Positions 41,966 through 49,361 of a stretch of 64,000 nucleotides of DNA are shown one piece after another. Positions within the stretch are counted from its first letter, which is position 1. Every line of letters starts with the position of its first letter. The DNA lies in NCBI RefSeq assembly GCF_013426915.1, contig NZ_AP023180.1, positions 62,001 through 126,000 of the forward strand. The letters run 5' to 3'. The translations under genes and the position numbers were made by a program. This DNA comes from Paraburkholderia sp. PGU19. GTDB taxonomy: Bacteria; Pseudomonadota; Gammaproteobacteria; Burkholderiales; Burkholderiaceae. The notes under the pieces are model-generated. The model made no database searches, was not told the DNA's origin, and saw nothing but the letters and a program-made list of their open reading frames with translations.

Positions 41966-42230
41966 AGCGGTTCTTCCACGCGTTCGCGTCACGATCGACG
42001 GCGAGCTTGTCGAGATCGAGCAGGGCGCCACCATCGCCGCTGCACTGGCGGTGTGCGGCGGGAGCGCATACGGCACGCGCGGGTCCGTCACTGGCGAGCC
42101 GCGCGCGCCAATGTGCGGCATGGGCGTGTGCCAGGAATGCCGCGTGACGGTCGATGGGCGCATGCATGTGCTCGCATGTCAGACCGTGTGCCGCGACGGC
42201 CAGATCGTGCAAACGACGAGGCCGCGATGA
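41958..42230 (+). CDS. D-hydroxyproline dehydrogenase, small [2Fe-2S] subunit
   Basis: A 90-residue ferredoxin-like protein (HcnA type). Cluster ligands are visible in MCGMGVCQECRVTVD plus a later Cys in HVLACQTVC. The N-terminus RVRVTIDGELVEIEQGATI matches the beta-grasp start. It starts at ATG 41958 inside the end of the FAD subunit gene, and its stop overlaps the next start. It would carry electrons between the two flavin subunits. Confidence 0.87.
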   Translation: MSEAVLPRVRVTIDGELVEIEQGATIAAALAVCGGSAYGTRGSVTGEPRAPMCGMGVCQECRVTVDGRMHVLACQTVCRDGQIVQTTRPR

Positions 42231-43519
42231 ACGGTCAGCACTTCGATGTCGTCGTCGTGGGGGCGGGGCCGGCGGGTCTCGCTGCCGCTTGCGAGGCCGC
42301 GAAAACGGGTGCGCGCGTCGCCGTGCTCGACGACAATCCTCGCGCGGGCGGCCAGGTATGGCGCAATGGGCCCGCGCATCCGCCATCGGATCAATTGGCC
42401 GCGTTTCTGCATGAGATCCAAACGAAGGGCAACGTGACGCTCACGTCTGCGACGCGCGTCATTGCGCCGCTCGACGAAGGCCGATTGCTGATTGAATCGG
42501 CGGAACAAGGCGGCGCGTGCATCGGCTACGACCGCCTGATTCTTGCCACGGGCGCCCGTGAACTGCTGTTGCCGTTCGACGGCTGTACGCTGCCGGGCGT
42601 GACGGGCGCAGGCGGCTTGCAGGCGTTGATCAAGGGCGGCGTGCCTGTGCACGGCGAGCGTATCGTGATCGCGGGCAGCGGTCCGTTGCTGCTCGCTTCG
42701 CTCGCGACCGCGCGTGCCGCAGGCGCACGGGTCGTGGCCGTGGTCGAGCAGGCGCCGTTTGTGTCGGTGATGCGGTTTGGCGTGTCGCTTGGGGCAACAC
42801 CCGCGAAGCTCGTGCAAGCGGCTCAACTGACACGCGGCTTTGCTGGACTTCGCTATCTGACGTCGAGCGTGGTGCGCGCGACACAGGGCAGCGGACGTGT
42901 CGAGCGTGCGATCGTCGAACGCGCGGACGGACGCACGCAAACGATCGATTGCGATCGCATCGCTTGCGGCTACGGCCTCGTGCCCAACACGACGCTCGCA
43001 CGCGCGTTGGGCTGCGCGACGCGCGTCGACGGTGCGATTGCGGTCGACGACTCGCAGCGCACCTCCGTCGCTAACGTCTTCGCGGCGGGTGAATGTGTGG
43101 GCGTCGGCGGGATGGAGCTTGCGCGGGTGGAAGGGCGGCTTGCGGGACTTGCAGCCGTGGACGTCCAGCATGGCGAACCCGTCGGGCAACTGAGACGGGA
43201 ACGCGCGCGCTGGCAGCGTTTCGCAGCGCGCGTCGAGTCGGCATTCGCGTTGCGCGGCCCCGCGCGCCAACTACCCGCCGACGACACATTGCTATGCCGT
43301 TGCGAAGACGTATCGGTCGGCGAGGTGCGCGCGCACGCGAGCTGGCGCGACGCGAAGCTGCACACGCGCTGCGGAATGGGCGCGTGTCAGGGCCGCATTT
43401 GCGGCGGTGCGGCGCAGACGTTGCTCGGCTGGGATGTGACGCAGGTTCGTCCGCCCATCCACCCGGCGCAGATCGCAACGCTGATCCTCGCGGCCGACGA
43501 GGATACGGCCGCATATTGA
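42227..43519 (+). CDS. D-hydroxyproline dehydrogenase, large FAD/[2Fe-2S] subunit (HcnB-like)
   Basis: A 430-residue pyridine-nucleotide-disulfide-type flavoprotein. FAD binding is in DVVVVGAGPAGLAAACEAAK, and a second Rossmann site is IVIAGSGPLLLASLATARAA. The C-terminal BFD-like domain has cysteines in LLCRCEDVSVGEV and RCGMGACQGRICG for a [2Fe-2S] cluster. It begins within the ATGA overlap with the small subunit gene. With the two preceding subunits it should form the membrane-linked dehydrogenase of hydroxyproline catabolism. Confidence 0.88.
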   Translation: MNGQHFDVVVVGAGPAGLAAACEAAKTGARVAVLDDNPRAGGQVWRNGPAHPPSDQLAAFLHEIQTKGNVTLTSATRVIAPLDEGRLLIESAEQGGACIGYDRLILATGARELLLPFDGCTLPGVTGAGGLQALIKGGVPVHGERIVIAGSGPLLLASLATARAAGARVVAVVEQAPFVSVMRFGVSLGATPAKLVQAAQLTRGFAGLRYLTSSVVRATQGSGRVERAIVERADGRTQTIDCDRIACGYGLVPNTTLARALGCATRVDGAIAVDDSQRTSVANVFAAGECVGVGGMELARVEGRLAGLAAVDVQHGEPVGQLRRERARWQRFAARVESAFALRGPARQLPADDTLLCRCEDVSVGEVRAHASWRDAKLHTRCGMGACQGRICGGAAQTLLGWDVTQVRPPIHPAQIATLILAADEDTAAY

Positions 43520-43672
43520 TCCGCCCGTCCGCGAGAAAAATACCGAGGCGCGCATCGAACGCATTGACGCAAGATTTTTTCGCCCGCCACGCGCCGCCCT
43601 ATAATCGATCAGCCCGCGACACCCGCCGTGGCGATCTTCACGTTCTCGCAGCCCATGCACGGAACCCTCACG

Positions 43673-44449
43673 ATGAACACGTTCGCTTCTACGCTTGACG
43701 CGCTCGATTCGGGTGAGGCGTCGCTGGCCGGGATGCTCTCGCATTTCGCGCTGCTCGAACCTGTCTTCGACGCGATGCCCGATATCGTGTTCTTCGTGAA
43801 GGACGCGCAGGCGCGCTACGCGCTGGTCAATCGGACGCTGGTGTCGCGCTGTGGATTCAAGGAGAAAGAGAAGCTGCTCGGCAAGACGGCGGAAGACGTG
43901 TTTCCGAGCCGCTTCGGCCGCATCTACACGGCGCAGGACAAGGCGGTGATCCATGTCGGCAATCAGATGGTCGATCAGCTGGAACTGCATCTGTATCCGG
44001 GCCGGCAGCCGGGCTGGTGCCTGACCTGCAAGCAGCCATTGCGCGACGCGGCGGGGCGAGTGGTCGGGCTGGCGGGCATTTCGCGCGACCTGCGCGCCGA
44101 TGAAAGCAGCCACCCCGCGTATAGCCGGCTCGCGACGGTCGTGCAGTATCTGCAAGAGAATTACGTTCAGCCGCTGAACTTGAAGCAGCTTGCTGCGATG
44201 GCGGATATGTCGGTTGCGCAGCTCGAACGGTATTTTCACAAGGTGTTTCATCTGACGCCGCGTCAGGTGTTGCTGAAGACCCGGCTCGATGCGGCGACTG
44301 CGTTACTTGTATCGCATGACAAGGTCACCGACGTCGCTGCGCTGTGCGGCTATACAGATCACAGTGCGTTCACGCGGCAATTCAAGGCGACCGTCGGCGT
44401 AACGCCGACCGAATACCGGATGCTGTTGCACGGCACTGCGCGCAACTAA
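43673..44449 (+). CDS. AraC-family regulator with N-terminal PAS domain (hydroxyproline cluster)
   Basis: A regulator with a PAS sensor at about residues 25-130 (FDAMPDIVFFVKDAQARYAL, GKTAEDVFPSRFGRIYTAQD) and a C-terminal AraC DNA-binding domain (LNLKQLAAMADMSVAQLERY; VAALCGYTDHSAFTRQFKAT). Starts at 43628 (GTG), 43655 (ATG) and 43673 (ATG) are in frame; I take 43673 (258 residues), with low confidence in the exact start. It follows the dehydrogenase genes on the same strand after 153 bp. The AraC/PAS type fits the LhpR-like regulators that induce hydroxyproline genes. Confidence 0.85.
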   Translation: MNTFASTLDALDSGEASLAGMLSHFALLEPVFDAMPDIVFFVKDAQARYALVNRTLVSRCGFKEKEKLLGKTAEDVFPSRFGRIYTAQDKAVIHVGNQMVDQLELHLYPGRQPGWCLTCKQPLRDAAGRVVGLAGISRDLRADESSHPAYSRLATVVQYLQENYVQPLNLKQLAAMADMSVAQLERYFHKVFHLTPRQVLLKTRLDAATALLVSHDKVTDVAALCGYTDHSAFTRQFKATVGVTPTEYRMLLHGTARN

Positions 44450-44553
44450 CTGTCAGTTCCGCTCAGCGACATCGAGCAAAATCAAAACCGGCTATTAGCC
44501 GCCCTTGCGGTCAGAAGCCAGTCATCAGCAGCCAAACAAGCAGCCAGAGAACG

Positions 44554-44889
44554 ATGCCCGCCCGCCGCGCAAAGCTTCGCTATTACGTGTACGTTGTCGC
44601 GCTCGACGATACCGTCTGGAACGAGGCACGCTTTCGACGCGCGAATCCCGACTATCGGTTCGAACGGCCGTGCGTGTATGTGGGTATGACCGGGCTGGAC
44701 CCGGATTTGCGCTTCGACCGGCACAAGGCGGGCATTCAGTCGAATCGCTATGTGCGCGACTTTGGCTTGCGGCTGATGCCGGAACTGTATGAAGTCTTCA
44801 ATCCGCTGCCGTATGACGGCGCGCGCGACATGGAAGTCGAACTGGCGATCGGCTTGCGCGAAGCAGGGTATGGCGTGTGGCAGGCGTAA
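44554..44889 (+). CDS. Small GIY-YIG-like protein (111 aa)
   Basis: A 111-residue protein. RYYVYVVALDD followed by CVYVGMTGLDPDLRFDRHKA resembles the two short motifs and the following Arg/His helix of GIY-YIG nuclease-fold proteins, with VYVV and YVG in place of GIY and YIG. The start at ATG 44554 follows CCAGAGA. It may be a standalone nuclease-fold domain; the catalytic Glu is not certain. It lies between the AraC gene and a convergent small gene with no obvious functional link. Confidence 0.5.
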   Translation: MPARRAKLRYYVYVVALDDTVWNEARFRRANPDYRFERPCVYVGMTGLDPDLRFDRHKAGIQSNRYVRDFGLRLMPELYEVFNPLPYDGARDMEVELAIGLREAGYGVWQA

Positions 44890-44931
44890 TTTCGCAGCGC
44901 GAGATGCGCCGAAAAGCGGGATGTGCCGGGC

Positions 44932-45246
44932 TTACTTGACGCCGAGTCCGCGCAGAATCGCGTTGCCTTCGGACGTCAGGCGAATGTGTGATTCACCTGC
45001 ATCCGTGGCGATGCTTTCGACGAGCCCGGCTTCCTGCAGCGTCGGAATCTCCGGCTTGGCGAGGGCAGCCATGGGCGCGTGCAGCAACAGCAGCAGCGTC
45101 GCGAGTTCATGCGGGCTGAGGAGCCGGCGGAGAATGGTCGTCTTTTTAGGCGGCGCTGCTTTCGCGGCGGCGGCTTGCGCGGGTGCGGCCGGAGTGTCTG
45201 TCGCGATGCGCTTCGTCGGGTCGTTGCGGTCTTTGTAGTAATCCAT
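44932..45246 (-). CDS. Small protein with Ala/Pro linker and winged-helix-like C-terminus (104 aa)
   Basis: A 104-residue protein. The N-terminus MDYYKDRNDPTKRIATDT leads to an Ala/Pro/Lys-rich linker. The C-terminal 60 residues (LSPHELATLLLLLHAP, then LQEAGLVESIATDAGESHIR) have a helix-turn-strand pattern like a winged-helix domain, with the final LTSEGNAILRGLG typical of such folds. I do not recognise a named family. No clear ribosome-binding site was seen before the ATG at 45246. Confidence 0.6.
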   Translation of the reverse strand: MDYYKDRNDPTKRIATDTPAAPAQAAAAKAAPPKKTTILRRLLSPHELATLLLLLHAPMAALAKPEIPTLQEAGLVESIATDAGESHIRLTSEGNAILRGLGVK

Positions 45247-45383
45247 CCTGGCACCTGGCTGGAATGCGGGTCAGTGTCAAGGACGAATACTGGCAGCGCA
45301 GACTTAAACGATTCTTAAGCCATCCGCCTTCGAGGGGCGGGAAGTTGTTACATCCAGTTACGCCGCCGCGCTCGCGAGCGGCC

Positions 45384-45722
45384 TCAGGGCGCGCATTCCT
45401 TGCTCGCGCCTTCGATCCACAGGTTCGACGTGTTGCGTTTGCCCGCGTAGTAGCGGAACGTCGTGCCGCCGTTGTCGGCGCGGACCTTGACGATGTTGGA
45501 CTCGCCGAAATCGAGCATCTGGCCTTGCGGAATGGGCGTGGCCTTGACGGGCGTGTCGTGCTTCGCCGCGGCCTGGGTCATGCACTGGATGACGTCGTTG
45601 ACGGGGCGATTCGTCATGTTGTCCTTCATCGGATCGCCGGCATCCGGGTTGTGAGACGCCTGATATTGCGCGCAAGCGGCGAGCAGCAGCGGGATGGACA
45701 GGGTGACGGCTAGCTTCTTCAT
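45384..45722 (-). CDS. Small secreted lipoprotein of unknown function (112 aa)
   Basis: A 112-residue lipoprotein. The signal MKKLAVTLSIPLLLAACAQY has a clear lipobox (LAAC), so it should be anchored by a lipidated Cys. The mature part contains DVIQCMTQAAAKHDTPVKAT and ends CAP, suggesting a disulfide. GGAGACTC precedes the ATG at 45722. The frame is open to 45896, but the extra part is Arg-rich and without a signal. The function is unknown. Confidence 0.8.
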   Translation of the reverse strand: MKKLAVTLSIPLLLAACAQYQASHNPDAGDPMKDNMTNRPVNDVIQCMTQAAAKHDTPVKATPIPQGQMLDFGESNIVKVRADNGGTTFRYYAGKRNTSNLWIEGASKECAP

Positions 45723-46107
45723 GAGTCTCCTTCTGGTTGGCGGTGGGCGCCGCGCGAGGCGTCGGGTGAGGGACGGGCTCGGCGATGCGGAACCGCAAAA
45801 CGTTCGGGAAATTATATCGGTGCAAGCGGTGTGCCTGATTTTTCGTTGGCAATCAATGTGGGGAATTCTTTTGCCGCCGGCGCTTCGATTTTTCATTTTT
45901 GGGCTATTTAGTTAATTTGTGTATATGTTGTGTGTATGAATTTATGCGCTTTTACTAATATTACGTTAACTAAATGGTACAAAATCAGTGAAAACCCCAA
46001 AAGACGCGCTTTGCGATGACGTGCAAACTTTGGCGCGGCTCGCGTCAGGTGCATCGGGAGCGGCTTTCAACGAGCTGTGTGGGTCACTATAGGGAGTGTT
46101 TTTAGTC
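45723..46107. promoter_or_regulatory. AT-rich intergenic region before aroQ
   Basis: A 385-bp gap. The part 45885-45985 is markedly AT-rich (TTAGTTAATTTGTGTATATG and similar) for this genome and probably holds promoters. A TCACTATAGGGAG stretch at 46084-46096 resembles half of a phage T7 promoter, but the upstream half is absent. AGGGAG at 46091 serves as the aroQ ribosome-binding site. No gene is seen. Confidence 0.5.
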
Positions 46108-46554
46108 ATGAGTTTTGCGTCGGTGCTGGTTTTGAATGGACCTAATCTCAACCTGCTTGGCACGCGAGAGCCGACGATCTACGGCGCGGAAACGCTCGAT
46201 GATGTTGCGCGGCGCTGCCGCGAGGCGGGGCAAAGGCTTGATCTCGCGATTGATTTTCGGCAGTCGAATGCCGAGCATCAGTTGATCGAATGGCTTCACG
46301 AAGCGCGTACGACGCAGCAGGGGATTGTGTTTAATCCTGCGGCTTATACGCATACTTCGGTGGCCATTGCGGATGCGCTGTCGGCGATTGGAAAGCCACT
46401 GATCGAAGTGCATATCTCTAATGTTCACAAACGTGAAGCGTTCCGACATCACTCGTATGTGTCCGCTGTCGCGGATGGGGTTATTTGTGGGTGCGGTACT
46501 CAGGGATATGTGCTCGCTCTGGAGCGGATGGCTGAGATTTTGAAGTTGAGGTGA
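46108..46554 (+). CDS. aroQ: Type II 3-dehydroquinate dehydratase
   Basis: A 148-residue enzyme dehydrating 3-dehydroquinate to 3-dehydroshikimate in the shikimate or quinate pathway. The start [21 protein letters not shown] carries the catalytic Tyr, and [17 protein letters not shown] and [20 protein letters not shown] hold the Asn, His and Arg residues of the site. The start is ATG 46108 after AGGGAG; a GTG at 46096 is possible. Codons near the 3' end are G/T-rich (by hand count 143 of 234 bases from 46321), and repeat DNA follows. The gene stands alone. Confidence 0.94.
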   Translation: MSFASVLVLNGPNLNLLGTREPTIYGAETLDDVARRCREAGQRLDLAIDFRQSNAEHQLIEWLHEARTTQQGIVFNPAAYTHTSVAIADALSAIGKPLIEVHISNVHKREAFRHHSYVSAVADGVICGCGTQGYVLALERMAEILKLR

Positions 46555-46730
46555 TGCGCCTGCGCGGCGCGAGTGGTTTTTTTTTGCTTCTGCGCTGGCA
46601 TCGCGCTTCATGTGTTGACGTTCGGTGTTTTGGTCTTTGCGCTGGCATCCGCGATGCGTTAGCGAGCTTCACGCGTCGCCCCTGTGCGGGGCGGCACCTA
46701 CTTTTCTTTGCTGCCGCAAAGAAAAGTAGG

Positions 46731-47907
46731 GGAAGGTCTGAATAACCCGTTTTTTGCGCTGGACTTCTAACCGAATACCTGGAGTGAAGATCGCGTCGTC
46801 ATTCGCACGTCGCTGAGTCGCTACCGGTCGCGTCTGTGCTCGCCGGCGCTGTGCTCTGCGGCGCATTTTCTTCCTTCGTTGCACCGCTTCACAGCATCTT
46901 GCGCGCCATCCAGAGATTGGCCAGCGCGAACTGCGTTTCGATCTGCGCCGTGTTCTTTGCCAGCCCCCGATACCTCGCCTTCAGATATCCAAACTGGCAT
47001 TTCAGTACGCGAAACGGGTGCTCCACCTTCGCTCTCACGCCCGCCTTGAGCCGCTCGATCTTGTTGTAGATCCTGTCCAGCCGCTTTTTCTTGTCCAGCT
47101 TGTTTCGCTTGCCCGGTCTCATCGCGACGTACCACTGGACCGTACCCGTTTCGCCTCGCTTCTCGATGCCCACATAGCCCGCATCGGCAAACGCAACCTT
47201 CTCTTTGCCATGCAACAGTTCATGCGCCACCGTGATGTCATGAACGTTCGCCGGCGTGCACTTCACGGTATGCACCAGCCCCGACTCCACATCGACTCCG
47301 ATATGTGCCTTCATGCCGAAGTACCAGCTGCCGCCTTTTTGCGTCTGACGCATCTCCGGGTCTCGCGTGCCGGGCTTCTTCGTCGAATTGGGTGCCGAAA
47401 TCAGCGTCGCATCGACCGCTGAGCCCACCTTGAGCATCAGGCCTTTCGCCTGCAGGATCTCGTTGACCGTCGCCAGTATTCTGGCCGACAGTTCATGGGC
47501 CTCAAGCAGGTGGCGGAACCGCAGGATCGTGCTTTCGTCTGGCAGCCGCGTCATGCCCGTGCCCAGCAGCGCGAACTCCCGATACAGCGGGATGTCGTGT
47601 AGCGCCTCCTCCATGGCCGGGTCCGAGAGACTGAACCACTGCTGCAGGAAGTGAATGCGCAGCATCGTCTGGATCGGAAACGGTGGCCGCCCGGTCTTGC
47701 CTTTGGGATAGTGTGGCTCGATGAGCGCGATCAGTTTCTGCCACGGCACCACGCGAGTCATCTCGTCGAGAAACTCGCGCTTGCGGGTACGCTTCGTTGA
47801 CAGATCCAGGCCAAGACCAAGCTGTGTCATCACGCAACTCCTTTAACTATCCTGCTTCCAGGATAGTCAACCCTCACGGCAATGCCAGGACCTTTTGCAG
47901 AGATTCC
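46731..47907 (-). mobile_element. IS5-family insertion sequence without target duplication
   Basis: About 1177 bp, bounded by imperfect inverted repeats GGAAGGTCTGAATAA at 46731 and, on the other strand from 47907, GGAATCTCTGCAAAA. The flanks show no duplicated target. By comparison with the copy 1 arm (7166-7187), about 22 bp of host repeat between GTAGG and CCAG are missing here. The insertion was therefore imprecise or followed by a small deletion. The exact ends are inferred from that comparison. Confidence 0.75.
46889..47833 (-). CDS. IS5-family DDE transposase
   Basis: A 314-residue transposase. The N-terminal DUF772-like part contains KTGRPPFPIQTMLRIHFLQQ and RLPDESTILRFRHLLEAHEL. The DDE core has Asp in VGSAVDATLISAPNSTKK, Asp in VAFADAGYVGIEKR and Glu in KVEHPFRVLKCQFGYLKARY. 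The frame is complete, and the protein looks functional. It is carried by the element at 46731-47907. Confidence 0.92.
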   Translation of the reverse strand: MMTQLGLGLDLSTKRTRKREFLDEMTRVVPWQKLIALIEPHYPKGKTGRPPFPIQTMLRIHFLQQWFSLSDPAMEEALHDIPLYREFALLGTGMTRLPDESTILRFRHLLEAHELSARILATVNEILQAKGLMLKVGSAVDATLISAPNSTKKPGTRDPEMRQTQKGGSWYFGMKAHIGVDVESGLVHTVKCTPANVHDITVAHELLHGKEKVAFADAGYVGIEKRGETGTVQWYVAMRPGKRNKLDKKKRLDRIYNKIERLKAGVRAKVEHPFRVLKCQFGYLKARYRGLAKNTAQIETQFALANLWMARKML

Positions 47908-48054
47908 CCAGCTTTTGTGTTTGCCTAAGGGCCCCCAAAGGGTCTTACGCTTCACACGGCAGCATTTCTGTTCGCGTTCGTTGCCAACGCTTCGAATGAC
48001 CGCCTCACCCACTTCAAACGCCCGCTCAAGGGCAGGCGGCAGCGAATGGTATGT

Positions 48055-48194
48055 GCCGCCCAGGTGGCAAACTGTGTGTAGGTTGTCGCGTCGTACAGCT
48101 TGGCGCTCTTACATGGTGGCATGCGCGCGCCATCGGTCCGGAGTGAGGCGTGTGGAGCACAAGGGGCCTACACACAGTTTGCCACCTGGGCGGC
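48055..48194. repeat. Central 28-bp inverted repeat of the large element, copy 2
   Basis: Arms at 48055-48082 and 48167-48194 are identical to those of copy 1 at 8814-8841 and 8925-8952, around an 84-bp spacer. Spacer sequence is partly conserved once reversed, so the loop as well as the arms is maintained. The surrounding 47908-48350 holds no supported gene. Confidence 0.85.
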
Positions 48195-48560
48195 GGCGAA
48201 ATATCTGGCGTGGCGTGCCGCAATGCGGGTGCGTGAAGCGGGTGATGCGCTGGCTTGGAGCGTTGGCAACGAACGCGGAACAAGCAGGTTGCCGTGTGAA
48301 GTGAGGGACCGGTTGGGGGCCCTCAGGCAAGAAGAAATGTTGGCGGTGTTAGCCGCTTTCTTTTGCCTACTTTTCTTTGCGGCGGCAAAGAAAAGTAGGT
48401 GCTGCCCCGCACAGGGGCGACGCGTGAAGCACGCTAACGCATCGCGGATGCCAGCGCAAAGACCAAAACACCGAACGTCAATGCATGAAGCGCGAAAACA
48501 AATAACGGATGCCAGCGCAGAAGCAAGACTACTCAACAGCGCCGCAGGCAAAAACCCCAA

Positions 48561-49244
48561 CTACCTCTTAACAAACCTCAAGGTAGCATCAACAATCATA
48601 GCCCGATGCCTTGCCCTGAGCCTCGAATGAGAAGGATCCCGCCCAAACGCATTCCCAAAAGTATGCCGATTGGCAATCCGATGAAAGCACAACGAACTGA
48701 TCAACAGATGCAGATCAATCGGATCGATATCATCGCGAAAATCGCCTGAAGCAACCCCCCTCGCAAGCAGATCTTCAATAGTATGAATCACAGTCGCATT
48801 ACGATTCTTGAAGGTCTTGACCTGCTCGATATACTTCGCCCCGTGAATATTCTCGATAGTCACGAGACGCACGAAGTCGCGATGTTTATCATGATAATCA
48901 AACGTAAACTCAACGAGACTGCGCAGCCCATCCACAGGGCTCATATCGCTGACCTTCAGATCCTGTTCGAGCGCGCGAATATCGCCATACACCTTCTCGA
49001 GCACGGCCTCATACAACCCTTCCTTGCTGCCGAAGTAGTAGTACAGCATGCGCTTCGTCGTGTTGGTGCGCTCCGCAATCGCGTCGACCCGCGCACCCGT
49101 GAGTCCCATCGACGAAAACTCCTGCGTGGCCACCTCGAGGATGTTGCGCTTCGTCTCTTCGGGATCGTATTTGCGCCGTGGTTCGGAGGGTTCGTTCGGG
49201 GTCTCGTTGTGCTCGGGCGCGATAGCTCGGCTTCCCTTTTTCAT
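48561..49244 (-). CDS. TetR-family transcriptional regulator
   Basis: A 227-residue regulator. The N-terminal helix-turn-helix (RNILEVATQEFSSMGLTGAR, TNTTKRMLYYYFGSKEGLYE) follows a charged, basic leader. The C-terminal ligand domain resembles the RutR/YcdC-type TetR_C_5 group (FVRLVTIENIHGAKYIEQVK). It lies 117 bp downstream of the FAD oxidoreductase gene in the same orientation and could regulate it. The 3' third has A/C-rich plus-strand composition, 140 of 220 bases by hand count from 48561, mirroring aroQ across the repeat element. Confidence 0.9.
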   Translation of the reverse strand: MKKGSRAIAPEHNETPNEPSEPRRKYDPEETKRNILEVATQEFSSMGLTGARVDAIAERTNTTKRMLYYYFGSKEGLYEAVLEKVYGDIRALEQDLKVSDMSPVDGLRSLVEFTFDYHDKHRDFVRLVTIENIHGAKYIEQVKTFKNRNATVIHTIEDLLARGVASGDFRDDIDPIDLHLLISSLCFHRIANRHTFGNAFGRDPSHSRLRARHRAMIVDATLRFVKR

Positions 49245-49361
49245 TGTGTGTTCCGGCGGCGATGACGTTTCATTCTAGCATGCCGAAATCACCCGCCAGC
49301 ACGGCCTGGCGGCATGTCCAGCATCCCTGCGCGCACGCTGCGGCCACGCTGCCAGAAGGGC

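Larger units (their letters stand above)
46584..48526. repeat. Large nested-palindrome intergenic element, copy 2 (inverted relative to copy 1, split by an IS5-family element)
   Basis: Outer arms pair from TTGCTTCTGCGCTGGCAT at 46584 to the complement ending at 48526. They include GACGTTCGGTGTTTTGGTCT, the GCGTCGCCCCTGTGCGGGGC segment and the CCTACTTTTCTTTGC hairpin; the left arm lacks about 14 bp present in the right. The centre (47908-48350) matches copy 1 (8700-9090) in reverse complement, including the 28-bp inner inverted repeat and parts of its loop. The two copies are therefore in opposite orientation. No gene other than the IS transposase is supported. Confidence 0.75.

Noticed and set aside
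46084..46096. TCACTATAGGGAG resembling a phage T7 promoter
   Set aside because: Only the downstream half matches; the TAATACGAC part is absent and no phage genes are near. AGGGAG is better read as the aroQ ribosome-binding site.
48100..48630. Open frame of about 176 residues through the right half of the large repeat element
   Set aside because: It crosses inverted-repeat modules and the TetR 3' end. Composition is repeat-like, and no start signal was seen.
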